A stretch of 64,000 nt of DNA from Portulaca oleracea (lineage: Eukaryota; Streptophyta; Magnoliopsida; Caryophyllales; Portulacaceae), in assembly GCA_029582165.1 (NCBI GenBank), contig CM055891.1, positions 28,436,832 to 28,500,831 of the forward strand. Direction: 5' to 3'. Numbering within the stretch: the first letter of the stretch is position 1; each line of letters starts with the position of its first letter. Shown here in pieces: positions 35,691 to 47,400 of this stretch. The notes under the pieces are model-generated. The model was given only the letters and a program-made list of their open reading frames with translations. It was not told the DNA's origin and made no database searches. Position numbers and translations under genes: made by a program.

Positions 35691-36490
35691 GATTTGGGTT
35701 CAACAACAGCTCAAAACAGTCGGATTTTTTTGAGGCTCCACGCGGATCTGGGTACACAAAAATACCAAGAAATTTAAGTTTGAAAATTGGTACTGAGGAC
35801 AGGGGAACCACGCGGATTTGTGCTGAAAATTGCAAGTCCCTGAGCTTGAGCACAAGGTTGAAGATGAAGATAGCGAGTTATGAAAATTTACCCGGATATG
35901 TCCTGGGTTCGAGCTCCACGCAGATTTCTCCCAAAGCTTGGACAACAAGAGCCTTGTCTCCCAAAACTCCACGCGGATTTGCTCTTTGGATGGCCTGGCG
36001 TCGCGGGGATTCCAACAGAAATGGAGTGGAAGGAGAGTGTGAGTGGCTGAAAGAAAGAGTTTGAATGAATGGTTGAACATAAATGGAAAGGGAGTATCCT
36101 TATCCTACTTTCATCTTATTTTTATCATATTTTTCATTTTATTTTATTTTATTTTATTTCATCTTTTCTTTTTTTATTTTATCTGTCATATACTTACGAA
36201 ATTTGTCCTTTTCAGGAAAAAGCGTATCAAGCCTGGACGATATCCAGCAACCATTCTAGCAGCGGACTAACTCCGGATAAATCCTCAAGCTACCCTTGAC
36301 TATTAAAGCCTGGACAATATCCAGCACCTGAACCAGCATCGGACTACCTCCGATCAAACTTTTGATATTCAAGCTACCCTTGGATAACTCAACCTGGACA
36401 ATATCCAAAGAATCAAAGCAATCGACTACCTCCGCTAACTACAAGGTTCTTTCAAGATATATACTTTGACTTTCGTCTTACTCGGACTAC

Positions 36491-36503
36491 CAAAGTGGGG
36501 CTA
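36491..36503 (+). promoter_or_regulatory. Polypurine tract of the Tat/Ogre-like element
   Basis: CAAAGTGGGGC directly before the 3' LTR, the expected place and composition for plus-strand priming. Confidence 0.7.
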
Positions 36504-38005
36504 ATCAGACACCGAAAATAGTAGTCAACTTTTGGTCAAAGTCAATCGATCAAAGTCAACTCAACGTGGGGCTCGGAAAGCGGATCCTCAGAATCCAATT
36601 TTGGCCCCCAAAGCAAGTCACTCTCCACCGTAAGATATCCACGCGGATTTGCCAGCTCTGGCCCGGAAAACAGATCCACACGGATCCCACTTGTCCACCC
36701 GAAAAATCTTGCGGATCAAATTATTCGACCCGAAAAATCACGCGGATTTGCTAGATTTTGTCAACCGAAGGCCACGCGGATTTCTCGGTAACTGACGGCC
36801 CCACTACTTGGAATCCACGCGGATTTCCAGTGAAAGAGGAGGCAACTGCTGTGATCTGACCCTGACCTCCGTCTATAAAAGGATCCGCGCGGATCCTGCA
36901 GAGGGGGGAAGGAAAAAGGGGAGGCTGGAAGGAAAAGCAGAGAGAATTCTGAGAGAAAAAGGGAGATACATTTGAGAGTTTACCTGAAATCCACGCGATT
37001 TCTCGCATTCTGCAGATCTTGAGTAGTTCTGGGTGAAGATTCCAGATATCTACTTGGAGTTGGGCGGATCCGCGCAGGCTTGGTAGGGCACCGCCTTCAT
37101 TTCTGTTTTTTTTTTTTTCAGTTTTCGTAGTTATTAGATCAAATTGTAAAAATGTAGTCGTATCACCCCGCCCGCTGTAATTTGCGTTAATTTTTGTACT
37201 TATTTAAACCTTATTCAAGTTCTATGCATGCATTTGTTTTTTTTTAAATTTTGAGTGACAACTTACTTTTTACTTAATAAACCTGACCTAGTAAGGGCCG
37301 CTAGGCGGAGGATGCAAGGGCATCCCCCTACATCGATACCTTTACCCCCGGATCCGAATTTTGGTTCAAGACCGGAGTCATCTTTTTTTGTTTTTGTTAA
37401 TTTTATCGAAAATTAACTGGCGACTCCTTTTTAATTTTATGCAAATTAATGTTTTTCGGGCCTAATACTTCGCTCCAATTTTAATACCCATGACCGAGCA
37501 GTAAGCCCGAGCAATCGCTCGTAAATCCGCGAGGATTTCGGGCGATGTTCGAACATCGCCCGTAAATCCGGTGGATTTACGTCAGCGATGTAGAAATCGC
37601 TCGTAACCGCGAGGATTTCGGCAAAGGCCCGCCCGACTTCGCTCTAATTGTAGGTCATCAGACATAAAATAGTGGACCGGGTCGTGCATGTTGGCGGGAA
37701 AATCCTCGCGGATTTTGGGCCAATATGCTAGCCCAGTACACCATTTTGATGTCTAGTGACCAATATCCCATTCGGAATGGACCTGGGCCTCGAGTAATCT
37801 GGGAAATCCGCGTGGCCATTCCCGAATAGATATTGGTGCTGAAATTTCGAGGTAGAAGAGTTGGCCCGATTTAGCATTAACGTGCGGAAAACATTTTATA
37901 CCTTAAAAGAAATTGTTGAAATTTGTACCCTAGGACCAATAAGCAACCCTACGTCGTTTCGACACTCCGCGGGGGACCGTGCCCTCCGGGGCCGCGGGCC
38001 CTACA
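36504..38005 (+). repeat. 3' LTR of the Tat/Ogre-like element
   Basis: Matches the 5' LTR along its length and ends GGGCCCTACA. Its first bases read ATCAGACACCG instead of TGTAGACACTG. It lacks about 60 bases present at 27305-27375 in the 5' LTR and about 30 bases at the word near 37810. TATA box at 36871. Confidence 0.9.
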
Positions 38006-38534
38006 GTTTCTTTAGTGTCTAAACTTATATTCAAAGTGGTTTTTTTAAAAACTTTTTCTAACTCTAAAAGAATTAATCTTTCCATGAACTTCGATTAATG
38101 GGGGAAGGGCCTCCTACATTAGGGTCCCACCCAGACCGGGTTCATACTTTACACGTGTTTTTCTTAGGAGTTTGTTATTGTGTTATAGTATCTTTTAATC
38201 ATTAAAATGAGTGATGATCTTAGTTTGTGGACAATTATTTTTTTTTTCGATTTTTGCACGCTAATATACTGAAATTTTGAGGTATTAGACAATAATACAC
38301 TGAATTTTGACCTTGGATAATAATACAATATACTTTGGGGGTGTTGGATAATAATGCACCCATAATGATTCTTGCGGTAGCTGACTCGGTGACGATCCTA
38401 GGTAGCGGGCGGGGGAGATGAATTGACAAATTTTTTTTTTAAATTTATGTCTGTCAGCTATTCTACAAAACAAAGGGAATCAACTTTGAAGAGAGAAAAA
38501 AACTATAAAATCACCTTTGCTTATGTAGATTAAC

Positions 38535-39959
38535 TGTTCGGTCTCGTTCCGAGCCGAATTTCTTCTCTTTTATAGGGTATATTTGCTTGTTTTAACCCCT
38601 ATTTATATATTAGATATAATGATTTGGTGTTTTGTAGGAAAATAAGGAGTTAGAAGAAGTTTGGGCTTAATTGAAGGTTTTTAGGGAATCCCGAGCTATT
38701 TCCCGAGTCAAACCAAGTCAACCCGAGAGCCGAGTCAAACCAAGTCAACCCGAGCCGAGAGCCGAGGCGAAACCGAAGCCGGAAATTCCATGTCAAGATT
38801 GGCGCAAAACAAGGGAACGGTACAAACTCAAAGGTTTGAAATACGTGTGCCTTCACTCTTTGGGTCATAACTCCTTCGTTACAACTCCGATTGGTCTCAA
38901 ATTTTGGGAGCTTAAAGTACACATTGAGAGCTTTCCATCGATATCTTACGGGTCTAAAACGAAGTTCGGATGAAGAAGTTATGCGCGTTTGAAGTTGGCA
39001 GGTAAAAGCTGCCCAGAAGCGCTGCTCGCCCGAGCAAGACCACTGTCTCGCCTGCGACATAATGCTGAGGGACGGTGAATGCTGCGGCCAGAAGTGTTGC
39101 TCGCCCGAGAAATCCTATGGCTCGCCCGAGCCACATTGTCTGCGGAGAAATTGTTGCGCGTGCTGCGATTAAAGTCCTAGGGTTTGGGTTGTATTTTTCC
39201 TTCTTCTATAAATACCCACTTGTATTAATCTAAGTAAAATCAATTAGCCTAGGTAGTTTAGGAGTAGAATTAGATTTATTGCTTTCCTTTATTTGCTTTA
39301 ATCTCTCTTTAATTGTTCTTTAAGTTTTCAATTGTTCTTCATTGTTCTTCAAAACCTTCTTTGATTTCTAGCATTTGTATTCAAACTTTCTCAAGCTTTC
39401 TCAATTTCTCTCAAGCTCTCTCTTGTCTTCATTGAAGTGTTTTACAAGCTTTCTCTCTATCTCTCTCTCTCCTCTCAAATGCCATTGTTGACTTGTTTTC
39501 CAAGCTTTCTAGTGTTAGCCACAATCAACTCCATTTTTAGTGGGGATGAGGGTCAAGGAACTCCAATTCTACTTACTAGTGAGAATTTGGGGGATTCTTG
39601 GTAATCCAAACCACAATTTCTTGTTTGTTCGGGGGAAATTCAAGTGTAGATTGAAGGTTTATTGAAGATTAGTCATCGAAGGTATAATTTCTCGTTCCAA
39701 ATTTCGTTGTTCATTTATTGTCACCATTCATGCCTTTTAATCGCTTTCATCCTTAAGTACTTCCTTTATTGCTTTCCTTTAATTGCTTTCTTTATTATTA
39801 TCTTGTCTAGATTAGTTTAATGCTTTCATTTACATAATTTACCGTTTTCCGCAATTGAGAAAAACCCCTTCCACAAACCGATTACCTCAATCAAGCCTCA
39901 CACCCATCCCTGAGACCGACAATCCTTACTTATAAAACCACAAAAATTACAACCGAACA
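38535..39959 (+). mobile_element. Solo LTR (family 1), 5-bp duplication TTAAC
   Basis: The 1425-bp unit starts TGTTCGGTCTCGTTCCGAG and ends ACAACCGAACA. TTAAC flanks it at 38530-38534 and 39960-39964. It is the same family as 17709-18926 (shared start, shared TTGTTTGTTCGGG region, shared end). TATA box TTCTATAAATACCC at 39204. A cluster of GCTCGCCCGAGC words lies at 39011-39134, upstream of the TATA. The word differs from that of the sister copy. Confidence 0.92.
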
Positions 39960-40489
39960 TTAACTGACATATCAGAAATTTAAATTTTTTTTCGTCAACT
40001 CATTATCTCCCTCTGCCATGTAGGATTGTCACCAACTGAAACACTAGCAAAATCATTATGGGTGCATTACTGTCAACACCCTTTGAAGTACTGTAAAACC
40101 CCGAAAAATCCAACGATGTTGACCGTGACGTCGTTAATAAAATAGGTTGACTTCGTTATTTACTGTTGTTCGTAATGTGTTTATTTATGCTAACGCTTGA
40201 GCTCGTAGGACCGTTGAGGGGCTAACAAGGGTAGAATAGTAATTTCCGCTGGTTAATATTATTATGTGGTTAATTACGTGAATATTATTTGTTATGTGAT
40301 TATATGATTATTAAAATTAATATTATTATTACTATTATTAGAATTATTAGGCTTTTAGAAAAATCAGTTTTTATTTGTTAAAATGGGTTGGATTAGGATT
40401 AGTTTTGGGCCTAAATTGGGTATTAATATATAAACCCCTTCTCCCCTCTCAAACCCTAAAAACCCTAATCCCTATCAAACCAAACCCTA

Positions 40490-41095
40490 GCTCCCTCCAA
40501 CTCTCTCTCTCTCTCCCTGCTCTACCCTCGGCCAGCCGCGCCACCACCACCAGGCCACCGCCGCAGCTCCGCCGCCTGGAGCACCGGAAACCACCGCAAC
40601 CGACCCCCCCTCTCTTCCTTTTCTCCTTCCTCTCCCTCCCTCTATTCGTTTTCTCTTTCTCCTTCCTCTGCCTCGCCCAGCCGCCATCACCGGGAACCAC
40701 CACCGCCAGCATCGCCTCCCGACCACCGACGCCACCAGCACCGTCGCCACCCTCGCCAGAATCACCGTTTTTTCCTTCTTCTTTCTTTTTCTCTTTCCTC
40801 TCCTTGCGCTAACTCCGCTTGTTCCGCCACCATCGCCGCCGCCGCGACAGGACAGGTGTCGTCACGCTGCTTGCCCCCTAACCACCAGCGACCCTCGCCA
40901 CCGCCGACGTCGCGGGCCGTCGATCGAAGAAATACCTCGATCATTGCGCCGCTGCTGTTGCTCGGAAAATCGACGTCGACCGACCCCTCCGACGATCCCC
41001 GACGACTCCCGACGACGCCCTGACCGCCCGACGCCGACACTCCCTCCGACCGTCGCACACCGCCGTCGACGCCTGCCCAGAACCACCGAGACCAA
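40490..41095. other. C-rich block inside the long solo LTR
   Basis: About 600 bases of CCGCC/CACC-rich sequence in otherwise AT-rich DNA. Open frames on both strands encode Pro/Ser/Arg or Gly/Arg repeats without domain structure. It could be leader sequence of the retroelement or a captured gene fragment. Confidence 0.5.
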
Positions 41096-43243
41096 CCCTA
41101 CGTAAACCCTAAAACCTAACCCTAACCCTAACTGTTATTTCTTGTTTTTCTTTTCTTTTTCCTTTTTCTTTTCTTGTTTTTATTATTATTAATCTGATTT
41201 TATTTTGTAATTATTATTGTTATTAATATTCTGTTTTTATAATTATTGTATTATTAGTGTTGTAATTAGGGAAATTAATTGTAATTATTTTTTTTCTTGT
41301 TGTAATTATGTGTAATTTTCTAATTGTTATGTGTAACTTTATGTTGTAAATTTTTGTAATTAGATTAGGTTGTAATAGTTAATTCGTTAGGGTTGAATCG
41401 TTTATTGTTTCTTTAACTTATGAATTACGTAGAATTTAGACCACGATATTATTGTATGTACGAATTTGGAAATTTATTTACCTAGGTTAATTCTTGAATT
41501 TTAGTTATAAAAATCGTTATGTTCTTTATTGTTCTTTAAAAGTAAATCTTGTTAAGTTGGTTACATGAATTAGGTTGATTTCTTGTTATTAAAACCTTAG
41601 GTTCTTGATTAGTAGTTTAATGTTACTAAGTTCTTTATGGTTCTTGTACATGAAAACCTAAGTCTTCTTGATTCTTGTAAATTAGTTAGGTTTCTTGTTC
41701 ATTAAGTTAAATATCATGTTCTTTTATTTCTTAGGGTTCTTTCTTGTTTAATTCATGTTTAATTTTGCCTAAATAAGTTAGGTTGAGTTTATGTTTATTA
41801 GTTCTTGGTTCTTGAGTTAATCTTGTTTAAAAGAAATTAGTTTTGTTTGGGATTCTTGATTAGAAGTTTAAATGTTTATATGTTCTTTATAGGTTATTCA
41901 CATGTTCTTAAGGTTCTTGTTTATTGGTTAAGAAATTCATGTTTAGGATAGCGTTAATATTTCATGCATGATTAGTACAAGGTTAGTTTAGAATTTATGT
42001 ACATGAGGTATGCCATGTTAGTGTATGATATTTTATGCATGTTTTAGGATTAGAGTAAATTATTAAAGTTGATTTCATGTGTTGTAATTTGATTCTTATG
42101 ATGGGAAGGTTGATTGTTGGACCTAAGCTAAGTTGGACTTCATATCTTAGACCCTAGCTACTGTTTCGAGTCCAAATTAGAACCCCGAGACCGTTTGGTA
42201 AAAGTTAGAACCGAAATAACAAATTAATTGATTACCGTTAACGGGACAGTTTTGTTAGTGTCTAAAGATCGGGTTGCCACGGCTAGTGTAGTTACCTTTT
42301 GGTCAAACCCTTTGAACTGGAGGTTCCCTTAGATGTTAGGAACCATAGGAATTTTACGGATCGAACGTTTGATTTGTATAGCCCGAGTTATAACCGTTTT
42401 ACCGGAACCTGTCAGATCTGGACCAATGGGAAAGACGGGTGTTTTTGAGGTCCTTCGGGACTGAGTTGGGCTTAACCATCAACATAGAAGTTTTAGTAGA
42501 CATCCTGAGGTTTCCGAAAAGTCCAGAACCAGCCCCATAGGATGTCGGGAAGTCGAGTTGTGACCCGTTTTATGTGAATGTTATAATCTGTCCTCTGTTT
42601 GCTTTTATTTATAAAGAATTGTTGAGTGAAAATTAATGTGTGATCATGTTATGTGTTATCTTAGAGATGTTAAGTGTAATTTCATAAATGATAGGAACCT
42701 AAGTGTTCCTAGGGGATGGGTTAGGTAGTTAATAGTTAATACTAACTTCGTTAGAACGCGTTTTGATTAGATAATTACTTTTATTCTAGGCCCGAGTTAG
42801 TGCGAGACGTTAGTGAGCTCAAGTGTGTTCTTCTAATTGCTGTGCTGTGAAGTATATCAGGTAATTGTCTATGCTCTAATCCCCATCGGGATGCTCTTTA
42901 AATGTGTTTTGATGTTTTATAATCTATTTTGAGAATTGCATCCCGAAAGGGGACTTTTGTGAAAATACGACCATCTGTTTTGATAATCTTTTTGATTCGA
43001 TTGTGATCTTGGTTTATTTGAGTCGAGAAATTGGATGGTTTTTTTTTATTCGAAGTTTTGTTAATGGTTTTGATAACTTGGGATGGTTTGACTTGAGAGT
43101 CGTGAGTTGAGTTTGAATACTGTTAAATAATTCAAGTGGAAACGTTAAGCGGGTTTCGGGGGATAACCTGTTGTGCAGGTGTAACAACCTGCAGGGTTAT
43201 GGACCAGGAGATCAGGGCTTCCTTCCCTGATATAGGATAGTTT

Positions 43244-43363
43244 TTGATGCCTTTGGTAGGCGATGTTCTTGATGCCTTTGGTAGGCGATGTTTTTGATGC
43301 CTTTGGTAGGCGATGTTTATGCCTTTGGTAGGCGATGCTCTTAATGCCTTTGGTAGGCGATGT
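43244..43363. repeat. Minisatellite, unit GATGCCTTTGGTAGGCGATGT
   Basis: Five units of about 22-25 bases, each containing ATGCCTTTGGTAGGCGATG, inside the long solo LTR. The unit has a small inverted match (GCCTTTGGTAGGC). Confidence 0.95.
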
Positions 43364-43916
43364 TACTTTAAGGGATTTGGTATCCCGCCCGCAAATTAAA
43401 ATATGGATTGGATGGGTTGAGGAAAGCAGTTAAGGGTTAAAGGTTTGTAAAATGTTTGATTCGATCCCTCTCCCCAAAATGAATTGAAATGAACTTAAAC
43501 TGTTTTAAACGTTAGGGGTAGACATTATTGAGATTTCCCCCTCATTTTCTGAAATGTTTTGATTTCAGGTGAAGATCTAAATGCTGAGGACGGGAGTTAG
43601 AAGTGAGGACGACGAGTCTAGAAGTCCTTGAACCTTTTATATTGTTTTCGTTATGAATTCTTAAAGTTTGTTTTGAGTTGTTAGTAGTTACCGTTAGCAG
43701 ACAGTTGTGTTTCCCTTTCTCGCCTTGTATTCCTTCGGGGATACGGCAGTGACGCCCAAACTAAATTTGAAGTCTTCTGCTAAGTTTTGTCTGTTAACGT
43801 TAGTTTGACTTTGACTTTTTTTTTTTATAATTGAATTTCCGGGGCGTTACAAGTACAGTGTATTATTATCAAAGGTCAAAGTTCAGTGAATTATTGTCCA
43901 ATACCCTAAATATTTA

Positions 43917-43975
43917 GGGGTTTGATTTTTGCAGCCCCCCATTTTACTATTGTAGCCCCCCATTTTCCATTTCAT
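43917..43975 (+). repeat. Left terminal inverted repeat of the MULE
   Basis: Two units of GTAGCCCCCCATTTT type. Imperfect match to the right terminus; similarity fades into a pyrimidine-rich leader (CTCTCTCTCC). Confidence 0.75.
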
Positions 43976-44090
43976 ACCCCTCCCTCTCTCTCTCCTCTCT
44001 CTCTCTTCTTCCTCATTCTCTCAAATCTCCTAAACTAATTTATCTCCAAATTCTATATAATTGTCTTAGATTTTTGAAATCGAATCTATA

Positions 44091-44415
44091 ATGTCAAAGG
44101 AAGGTGACAAATCATCTGAAGAGGAGGAGGTTAGTTTGTAAATTTTATTTTTATTAAGTTTTGGTTAAAATTTAGTTTTCCGGAAAAATTCCATTTTGGC
44201 GGTGGCCGCCGCGACGCGATCGCGGCAATACGGTGGTAGGTGCCGCACGCCGATCGCGGCAATGCTGCGGGTGTATGGCAAGGTCGGTCGCACGCGTGCG
44301 CGCCTTGCCGCGCGATCGGCGTATGCGACAACCACCGCGGTTTGTTTGGCCGCGTGCGACCGGGTCAAAAATCTGGAATTTTTATTAAAATAATTATTAT
44401 ACTTAAATTTATAGT

Positions 44416-44447
<32 letters not shown>

Positions 44448-47400
44448 TATATTTGTTAATTTTATTCAACTTAAATATTGTGTTATTATTGTTGTTAATA
44501 TTATTGTTTTTTTCACCAAAGAAAAAATATTATTGTTATTATTATTATTATTGTTATGTGTTGATTGTTATTGTTATTGTTGTTAATATTATTATTATTA
44601 TTATTAATATTATTATTGTTATTATTATTGTTATGTGTTGATTGTTATTGTTATTGTTGTTAATATTATTGTTATTATTTTTATTGTTATTATTAATAAT
44701 GTTTTGAAGTGTTAATTATTCTGATTATTAATATATAATGTGTTTATTATAATTGTTACTTGAAGTGCTAATTATTATGAATATTAATAATATTTTTAAT
44801 AATGTTTAGGGTTTAGTGTTTAGGTTTATGCATGTTATTGTTAATATTATTGTTATTAATATTATTGTTATTATGTTTAATAATGTTATTGTTATTGTCA
44901 CTGTTATTCTAAGTGAGTAGTTTTATTGTAAGTTATTATTTAGTATAATTTGGCGGAAAAAATATTATGATTATTAATATTATTATTAATCAATGTGACA
45001 CTGTTCTGCAGGTTGAGTTAGAAGAGTTTGGCGGAGACGGTGTTGATTATTCATCGTTATTTGTTACAGAAGATGTGTTTGATAATATAGAAGCAGTGCT
45101 TCAGTGGGCCAACCTAATAGCTCAGATCATTGGGTTTAGGTTCGTAAGGGCATCATACAAGCAAAAAGATTTGGACAGTCCGCGAAGGTGTTACTTGAAG
45201 TGTTTTAGGTATGGCAAATATCGCGGGAAAATTACTGATCTTGATGCAGTAGTGACTGGTCGATCGACATCGATGAAGGCGTGCGGTTGTAAATTTGCCA
45301 TTGTAGCGTGGACCCGTAATGAAACGGAATGGCGAGTTCGTGCTTGCGATGGAGACATGGGGATACACAATCATCAATTCATCGTGTACGAGGAAGGACA
45401 TCGTCACGGACACCCGTTGAACCCTGAGATGAAACAACATGTGCGTGAAATGACCGACACGGGGTGCACGCCAGCCACGATACGTATATCGCCGAAGATA
45501 AAGTTCCTCGGTTGTAATTCAAACGCTCGACAAATATACAACGAGCGGCGAAGATGCGCCGAGGGTATGGATGGGAGGACAATCGCCAACAAACTCTCCA
45601 CTTGGCGAAAGTCGGGTACGTCTCATATACAAACTTTGATGATGATGGCAATCTTCGCCTCTTTTATGCCACCCGTACTCGTTGAAGTTGGTCCGTACGT
45701 ACCCAAATGTAATTCTCATCGACAGTACATATATGACAAACAAGGCGAAGTGGCCCTTGTGCGATCTAGTAGGTGTGACACCAACTAACAAAAACTTCCA
45801 AGTTGCTTACTCATTCATGCGGGACGAGAGGAAGGATTCATATGAGTGGTTGCTTTGGAAGTTGCATGAGTTGTTGGGTCCCGATGTTAAGCCGGGTGTG
45901 TTTGTGAGGGACAAAGAGTATGGGTTGAGTGGAGCTATTGCCAATGTCTTTCCAGGTGTGCCTCACCTTTTGTGCATATGGCATATTGGGAACGATGTGG
46001 AGAATAAGGTCAACGCACTTACTGGGGGGAAGAAGAATGGTTGTGGGCTACATTTCAAACATCATTTCTGGAACCCCATTGTTTATGCAAAGACCGTTCA
46101 AGAGTTCGAGATGAAGTGGATGACTCTCCAAAGCGTGTGGATTGGAAAGAACAAAGAAGTTGTGAATTATCTGAATGATACGAGGATGCCGATAAGGAGA
46201 AATTTGTTTGTGCTTTCACCGATATGGTACCTCACTTTGGGAACATCGCGACTTCGGTGGAGAGTCGACATTCTACCCAAATATTATATCGGAAGTGGGA
46301 GAGGCACATTTGACCGTGTTTGTGAGGATTCACCATCATTTGAGAATCAACATACCGAGATTCGAGGAGCTTGGCGATCTAGGAGTTCGCACAGATATCA
46401 TAGGGAATCTCGATTCCTCAAGCATTTGCACGGTCATGTTTCTCATCATGCCATTGATTTAATTGCACTGGAGTTCAATGACATGTTGACGATGAGGAGA
46501 GCTAAAGGCGAAAACAGGTGCGATCACAAGTTGTGGTTAACCCACCACCTTCCGTGTGCGTGTTCTTTGATGCACCTGTACGATAATGGAGAGAAGTTGC
46601 AGTACACATCGATAGACACGTTCTGGAGACAACTGACAGTAGTTGGAGATGGTGACACCCCAGGGTCAAATGATGATCCATCGTCCCAGGACTTGAAGTT
46701 GTTTGAGTTGCTCGTTCAACAGGTTCGGGAGCAAGATCCAGCAGTGATACGCGACGTAAACCAGACCCTCCACGAGAAGTTGAATCCCGAGAGTGCCGAT
46801 ATTCCTGATCCAGAGATCAGCCCCCCACGCAAAGGGAGACCCGCGATTTCCAGATCCATCAGACGCGAGCCTAGTGGGTTTGAGTACGGCCGAAGATCGG
46901 GTCGTGGTAGCAAGACTACCACGAACTCAATGAGAAAAAAGGGATCCAGTTCTTCTTCTGTCGGGATGAGTGAAATAGGTTTCATTTTCCTTATTTATTT
47001 TGGTTTATTTTTTATAATATGTCAAAAAATCTATATGCCTGGTATTTTTAAGACTGATGTATCTTTTGATGTGCAGTTATTTCTAGGATGTGTACAGATC
47101 CTTTCCGCTCAAGGACGACGCTACATTTCTTTCTACCATATATTGTTGGTTGGACGGACGTTGCGCCGGATGGAAACTGCGGGTTCAGATGCATTGGCGA
47201 GGCAGGTTATGGAGGCCAACAACAATGGCAAACTGTCCGGACAACAATGGAAAGTGAATTGCTAGCGCGTCAAGACATGTATTTGGCGGCACACTTTGGG
47301 TGTCGGGAAGAGTACAATAAATCAATGAACCGGATAAATGGTAACATGGTTGGACCAGCCAGGCGTGAATTTTGGATGTCGACTCCGGCAGATTTATTTC

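Larger units (their letters stand above)
31368..36490 (+). other. Non-coding 3' interior of the Tat/Ogre-like element
   Basis: 5.1 kb without recognisable pol or env genes. A-rich tract at 32165-32262. From 33180 onward about 35 palindromic words occur at irregular spacing of roughly 30-120 bases. A local duplication lies at 34011-34202 and a CCAGCTCTAAT minisatellite at 35545-35690. Open frames here (for example 34655-35398 and 35700-36080) contain recurring PRGF, IRAD or STRI because the word is being read in different frames; they are not genes. Confidence 0.75.
27206..38005 (+). mobile_element. Tat/Ogre-like LTR retrotransposon, gag-only, with palindromic words
   Basis: A complete 10.8-kb element flanked by GTTTC on both sides (27201-27205 and 38006-38010). 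It has two LTRs of about 1.5 kb, a PBS (TGGCGACTCCACTGGGGAC), a gag gene, and a polypurine tract (CAAAGTGGGG) before the 3' LTR. No protease, reverse transcriptase, RNase H or integrase motif was found in the 5 kb between gag and the 3' LTR, so it must depend on proteins from a partner. Some 60-70 copies of a near-palindromic word, consensus AATCCACGCGGATTT with core TCCGCGCGGA, are spread over LTRs and interior but are absent from gag. Confidence 0.92.
40092..43851. mobile_element. Very long solo LTR, Tekay/Del-like, 5-bp duplication AGTAC
   Basis: The 3760-bp unit starts TGTAAAACCCCG and ends CGGGGCGTTACA (inverted ends). AGTAC flanks it at 40087-40091 and 43852-43856. Long LTRs starting TGTAACACCCC-like are typical of the Tekay/Del chromoviruses, so the family assignment is inference. 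It contains a 600-base C-rich block (40490-41095), telomere-like CCCTAA repeats (41099-41131) and a 25-bp minisatellite (43244-43363). No protein gene is supported in it; the open frames in the C-rich block are compositional. Confidence 0.85.

Noticed and set aside
40375..41095. Proline-rich protein gene on + or glycine/arginine-rich gene on -
   Set aside because: Frames on both strands are open because of CCN/GGN composition; the block lies wholly inside a solo LTR and has no domain.
41095..41135. Telomere
   Set aside because: Only a few CCCTAA-like units inside an LTR; interstitial and short.
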